Positions 31,735 through 32,098 of a stretch of 32,098 bases of DNA are shown here, piece by piece (the first letter of the stretch is position 1; every line of letters begins with the position of its first letter). The notes under the pieces were generated by a model that saw only the letters and a list, made by a program, of their open reading frames with translations, made no database searches and was not told the origin of the DNA. Source of the DNA: Deltaproteobacteria bacterium (GTDB lineage: Bacteria; Desulfobacterota; Binatia; HRBIN30; JACQVA1); assembly GCA_016210005.1 (NCBI GenBank), contig JACQVA010000222.1, forward strand, positions 1 to 32,098, written 5' to 3'. Made by a program: the position numbers and the translations under genes.

Positions 31735-31963
31735 GGCGCGCGGGTTCCATCCCGCGCCGCTCCCTACCCAGGCGGGGCCTGGAAGCCCCGCCCTACAAGG
31801 CCGCCCGCGCTTAGCGCCGGATTACGGAGCAATGCTCCACCCCTCAAGAATGGCGCCGTTCGCTCGACCTTCTGAGGGCGGGAGCGGTGCTCCCGCCCCT
31901 TGCTCGCGCCCGCTGGCACATCGTTGAATTCACCCGAGAGGCTCAGCGCGGGCTGAAGCCCGC
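31735..31963. repeat. Cluster of GC-rich palindromes in non-coding DNA
   Basis: Five hairpins follow one another: 31735-31758 (GGCGCG..CCCGCGCC with a 2-nt bulge), 31771-31792 (GGCGGGGC/GCCCCGCC), 31826-31838 (GGAGC/GCTCC), 31876-31898 (perfect 10-bp GGGCGGGAGC/GCTCCCGCCC) and 31948-31963 (GCGGGC/GCCCGC). No protein is supported anywhere in 31677-32098. Such series are typical of dispersed intergenic repeats. Confidence 0.7.
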
Positions 31964-31993
31964 AACCCAAAGCTCGACAGGGGTATTCCGTCA

Positions 31994-32040
31994 TGCCCGC
32001 AATCCTTAGAGCCTGCCCCCGCGAAGGCGTGGGGCGGGCA
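31994..32040. repeat. Nested GC-rich inverted repeat
   Basis: TGCCCGC near the start pairs with GCGGGCA at the end, and an inner CCCC-x-GC/GGC-xx-GGGG hairpin lies between. It directly precedes the REP-like palindrome at 32067-32086. Confidence 0.5.
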
Positions 32041-32066
32041 TCCAGGGGCGGTGGGGCTCCGGATGG

Positions 32067-32086
32067 ATTCCCGCCTTCGCGGGAAT
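32067..32086. repeat. REP-like palindrome (copy 2)
   Basis: ATTCCCGC/GCGGGAAT with loop CTTC and trailing GACGG; the same element as at 91-110 apart from one loop base. Confidence 0.8.
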
Positions 32087-32098
32087 GACGGAGGGAAA

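Noticed and set aside
30598-31875. 425-codon plus-strand frame opposite rarA
   Set aside because: rarA on the minus strand is unmistakable; the plus frame is compositional.

Overview
The window is GC-rich DNA from a Gram-negative bacterium that I cannot name from sequence alone. Lipoprotein and Sec signal peptides, an outer-membrane DUF1329 protein, secreted Cys/Asp-rich proteins, a Thr-type sulfatase-TPR lipoprotein and paired thiolase-like/DUF35 genes together suggest a deltaproteobacterial-type lineage (Desulfobacterota, Myxococcota or Binatota-like). This placement is inference. Nearly all genes are on the minus strand; only the first two are on the plus strand.

Layout. 0-2.2 kb (+): a deoxyhypusine synthase-like enzyme overlapping a CysQ-type phosphatase, preceded by two intergenic repeats. 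2.2-10.4 kb (-): read in the direction of transcription, two stand-alone response regulators, tmk, holB, a RicT/PSP1 protein, metG, tatD, then a c-di-AMP (ydaO-type) riboswitch with its own terminator in front of an M23 peptidase and a glycerophosphodiesterase. The tmk-holB-ricT-metG-tatD order resembles the Bacillus yaa/yab region. 10.5-19.0 kb (-): an envelope/secretion region with a 1234-residue beta-helix plus Cys-repeat protein (apparently leaderless mRNA), a sulfatase-like TPR lipoprotein and three unrecognised exported proteins. 19.0-23.1 kb (-): HAD phosphatase, coaE, a conserved hypothetical protein, HU and an AAA/R3H protein. 23.1-23.7 kb: a decayed region with a palindrome, a second copy of a 29-bp repeat and a frameshifted, truncated pseudogene. 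23.7-30.1 kb (-): small lipoprotein, rhodanese, a [3Fe-4S]-type ferredoxin, DUF1329 protein, enoyl-CoA hydratase, two thiolase-like proteins lacking the usual Cys, and two DUF35 OB-fold proteins lacking Zn-ribbon cysteines. 30.2-31.6 kb: rarA. 31.65-32.1 kb: non-coding DNA filled with palindromic repeats.

How the genes work together. The riboswitch links cell-wall hydrolysis to c-di-AMP, next to DNA replication and translation genes. The 24.3-30.1 kb cluster looks like an acyl-CoA side-chain cleavage module (hydration followed by retro-aldol or thiolytic cleavage by thiolase-like/DUF35 complexes) with an outer-membrane lipid-handling partner. The substrate cannot be read from the sequence. 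The best candidates for something under-described are the riboswitch-controlled peptidase, the Cys-less thiolase/DUF35 quartet, the long-rung beta-helix protein and the 29-bp repeat beside a decayed gene.
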